Assembly (NCBI RefSeq): GCF_011516635.5
Contig: NZ_CP096255.1
Coordinates: 9,125,501-9,189,500 of the forward strand
From: Bradyrhizobium barranii subsp. apii
GTDB lineage: Bacteria > Pseudomonadota > Alphaproteobacteria > Rhizobiales > Xanthobacteraceae
DNA length: 64,000 nt
Reading direction: 5' to 3'
Shown: positions 62,887-64,000 of the stretch, piece after piece
How the letters are laid out: each line of letters begins with the position of its first letter
Position numbering within the stretch: the stretch's first letter is position 1
Made by a program: the position numbers and the translations under genes
The notes under the pieces: generated by a model
Told to the model about the DNA's origin: nothing
Databases searched by the model: none
What the model saw: the letters and a program-made list of their open reading frames with translations, nothing else

Positions 62887-63462
62887 ATGCAAATTGAGGA
62901 CGTTGGGGCCCTGAAGAGCGCAACCGACTCCGGGTGGGCTCCCGAATTTCTGCTGTTTTGGGGGAATACCCCAAAGGATCAAAGGATCGATAAGCACGTG
63001 CTCAGCCAGTGGTGGCCGGCAACGTTCTCCGTTGACGCTCGGACATACGCGACCGCCGAACACTACATGATGGTCCGGAAGGCCGAGCTGTTCGGGGATC
63101 AAGAGACTCTCGCTGCCATTCTGTCTTCGTCCAGCCCCTCTGAGGCGAAGAGCCTTGGCCGGGCCGTGCGCGGCTTTGATGAAGAGCATTGGATTGCACA
63201 TCGCTTCGAGACGGCGGTACGCGGCAATTTTGCGAAGTTCGGCCAAAACGCCGAGCTTGAAGACTGGCTGCTGGCGACGGGCGATGCGGTGCTTGTGGAG
63301 GCCAGCCCTGTCGACAGGATTTGGGGCATCGGTCTTGCTGCCGACGACAAGCGGGCAAGAGAGCCTCACAAATGGCGCGGACTGAATCTGCTGGGTTTTG
63401 CGCTCATGAAAGTTCGCCACTTGCTGAGATCAAAACGGTTGGCGAGCCCCCCTTTCCCCTAG
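62887..63462 (+). CDS. NADAR-family protein (YbiA-like N-glycosidase fold)
   Basis: This 191-residue protein has the NADAR core: FLLFWGNTPKDQRIDKHVLS, WWPATFSVDARTYATAEHYM, then MVRKAELFGD, and near the end LATGDAVLVEASPVDRIWGI, then GLAADDKRAREPHKWRGLNL (GxG-R-Asn-x-LG). NADAR proteins hydrolyse N-glycosidic bonds of riboflavin-biosynthesis intermediates in some bacteria and act on ADP-ribosylated DNA in others. A defence or repair role is possible but not shown by context here. It overlaps the convergent enoyl-CoA hydratase gene end by four bases. Confidence 0.88.
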   Translation: MQIEDVGALKSATDSGWAPEFLLFWGNTPKDQRIDKHVLSQWWPATFSVDARTYATAEHYMMVRKAELFGDQETLAAILSSSSPSEAKSLGRAVRGFDEEHWIAHRFETAVRGNFAKFGQNAELEDWLLATGDAVLVEASPVDRIWGIGLAADDKRAREPHKWRGLNLLGFALMKVRHLLRSKRLASPPFP

Positions 63463-64000
63463 CCGCTACCCCAATTCGCCGCTCGCTTCTCCGCGAACGA
63501 CGCCAGGCCCTCCGCCGCCTCGGCGCTCTGGCGCTTGACCGAATGCAGGCGCACGAGCCGCTTGTACGCGGCATCGTCCACGGCCATCCCGCCGAACGAG
63601 CTCTCCAGCGCGAGCCGCTTGGTCTCGGCCATCGCCTCCGGTCCGTTGGCAAGGAGCTGCTCGACCACCTTGGCGCCGGCAGCCTCCAGCTCGGCGAGCG
63701 GGACGACCTCGTGGACGAGGCCGATGCGGCGGGCGTCTTCGGCGCCGAAGCGTTCGCCTGTCAGCGCGTAACGGCGGACTTGCCGTACACTAATGGCATC
63801 GCAAAGCTGCGGGATGATGATCGCGGCGGTCAGGCCCCAGCGTACCTCCGTGATCGAGAACACCGCATTGTCCGCCGCGATCACGACGTCGCAGGCGGCA
63901 ATCACGCCGGTGCCGCCGCCAAAACAGCCGCCCTGCACCAGCGCGACGGTCGGGATCGGCAGGGTATTGAGCCGCTGCACGGCCTCGAAGGTCGCCCGCG
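63459..64000 (-). CDS. Enoyl-CoA hydratase/isomerase-family protein, partial
   Basis: Only the C-terminal 180 codons are in the window; the N-terminus lies beyond 64000. The crotonase oxyanion-hole and active-site segments are seen as VALVQGGCFGGGTGVIAACD and ITEVRWGLTAAIIIPQLCDA, followed by the usual ALTGERFGAEDARRIGLVHE. An ATG at 63980 is only an internal codon because the frame stays open to the window edge. Substrate choice cannot be made from this half. Confidence 0.88.
   Translation of the reverse strand, partial: RATFEAVQRLNTLPIPTVALVQGGCFGGGTGVIAACDVVIAADNAVFSITEVRWGLTAAIIIPQLCDAISVRQVRRYALTGERFGAEDARRIGLVHEVVPLAELEAAGAKVVEQLLANGPEAMAETKRLALESSFGGMAVDDAAYKRLVRLHSVKRQSAEAAEGLASFAEKRAANWGSG

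Noticed and set aside
1..64000. tRNA or integrase attachment site for the defence island
   Set aside because: No tRNA-like cloverleaf, integrase gene or direct-repeat pair was recognised at either edge. The island borders rest on gene debris only.

Overview
The window looks like a chromosome segment of a Bradyrhizobium-type alphaproteobacterium (Nitrobacteraceae). The basis is the high GC content, the gene families (NMT1/THI5-type ABC uptake systems, an Omp25/OprB-type porin, an ECF42-type sigma factor with its DGPF partner, a CoA-dependent aromatic pathway to gentisate) and many palindromic intergenic repeats of a kind common in that genus. No tRNA, rRNA, CRISPR array, integrase gene or replication origin was recognised.

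Region 1 (1-12.5 kb) is a defence island. A C5-cytosine methyltransferase faces left. To its right are an AspBHI-like Mrr-type restriction endonuclease, a Vsr mismatch endonuclease on the opposite strand, and four genes joined end to start by ATGA overlaps: a GHKL (MORC/MutL-like) ATPase, a Z1-type superfamily II helicase-like ATPase, a PD-(D/E)XK (DUF4420-like) nuclease and an AIPR protein. The right edge is scarred: a headless, frameshifted LysR gene, an excisionase-like HTH gene and the tail of a radC gene. This layout matches a restriction class known from comparative genomics, but it has little experimental characterisation that I know of.

Region 2 (12.7-17.3 kb) is one large autotransporter gene split by an IS1380-family element. 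The element has terminal inverted repeats and a TTAG target duplication. Joining the flanks at TTAG restores a single 980-codon frame.

Region 3 (17.3-26.3 kb) holds small secreted, membrane or hypothetical genes: an NTF2-like protein, a DUF4239-type membrane protein, a glycine-zipper protein, a lysozyme/peptidoglycan-binding protein, the ECF42 sigma/DGPF pair and a double Inh-domain protein.

Region 4 (26.3-36.8 kb) has two uptake modules. One is a complete minus-strand NMT1-type ABC system coupled to a 2-hydroxyacid dehydrogenase and divergent from a creatininase-family hydrolase. The other is a fused two-barrel porin followed by a double permease and an ATPase with an AAA-associated tail, without a binding protein.

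Region 5 (36.9-48.7 kb) is mostly housekeeping-type genes: a CorC/HlyC-type transporter, PilZ, an FMN glutamate-synthase-like protein, a patatin, ferredoxin-NADP reductase, an ATP-grasp ligase, an orphan amino-acid binding protein next to a dicarboxylate/glutamate symporter, a quinone-oxidoreductase-like enzyme and a Cys-rich repeat protein.

Region 6 (48.8-58.3 kb) is an aromatic catabolic locus. A flavoprotein acyl-CoA hydroxylase, a benzoate/salicylate-type CoA ligase, a MarR regulator, a maleylpyruvate/maleylacetoacetate isomerase and gentisate 1,2-dioxygenase suggest an aryl-CoA to gentisate route. The two catabolic promoters share one palindrome, likely the MarR operator. A second NMT1-type ABC system and a FAD-dependent oxidoreductase follow.

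Region 7 (58.4-64 kb) has a LysR regulator, a chemoreceptor paired with an orphan TRAP-type binding protein, a small secreted protein, a NADAR protein and a truncated enoyl-CoA hydratase.
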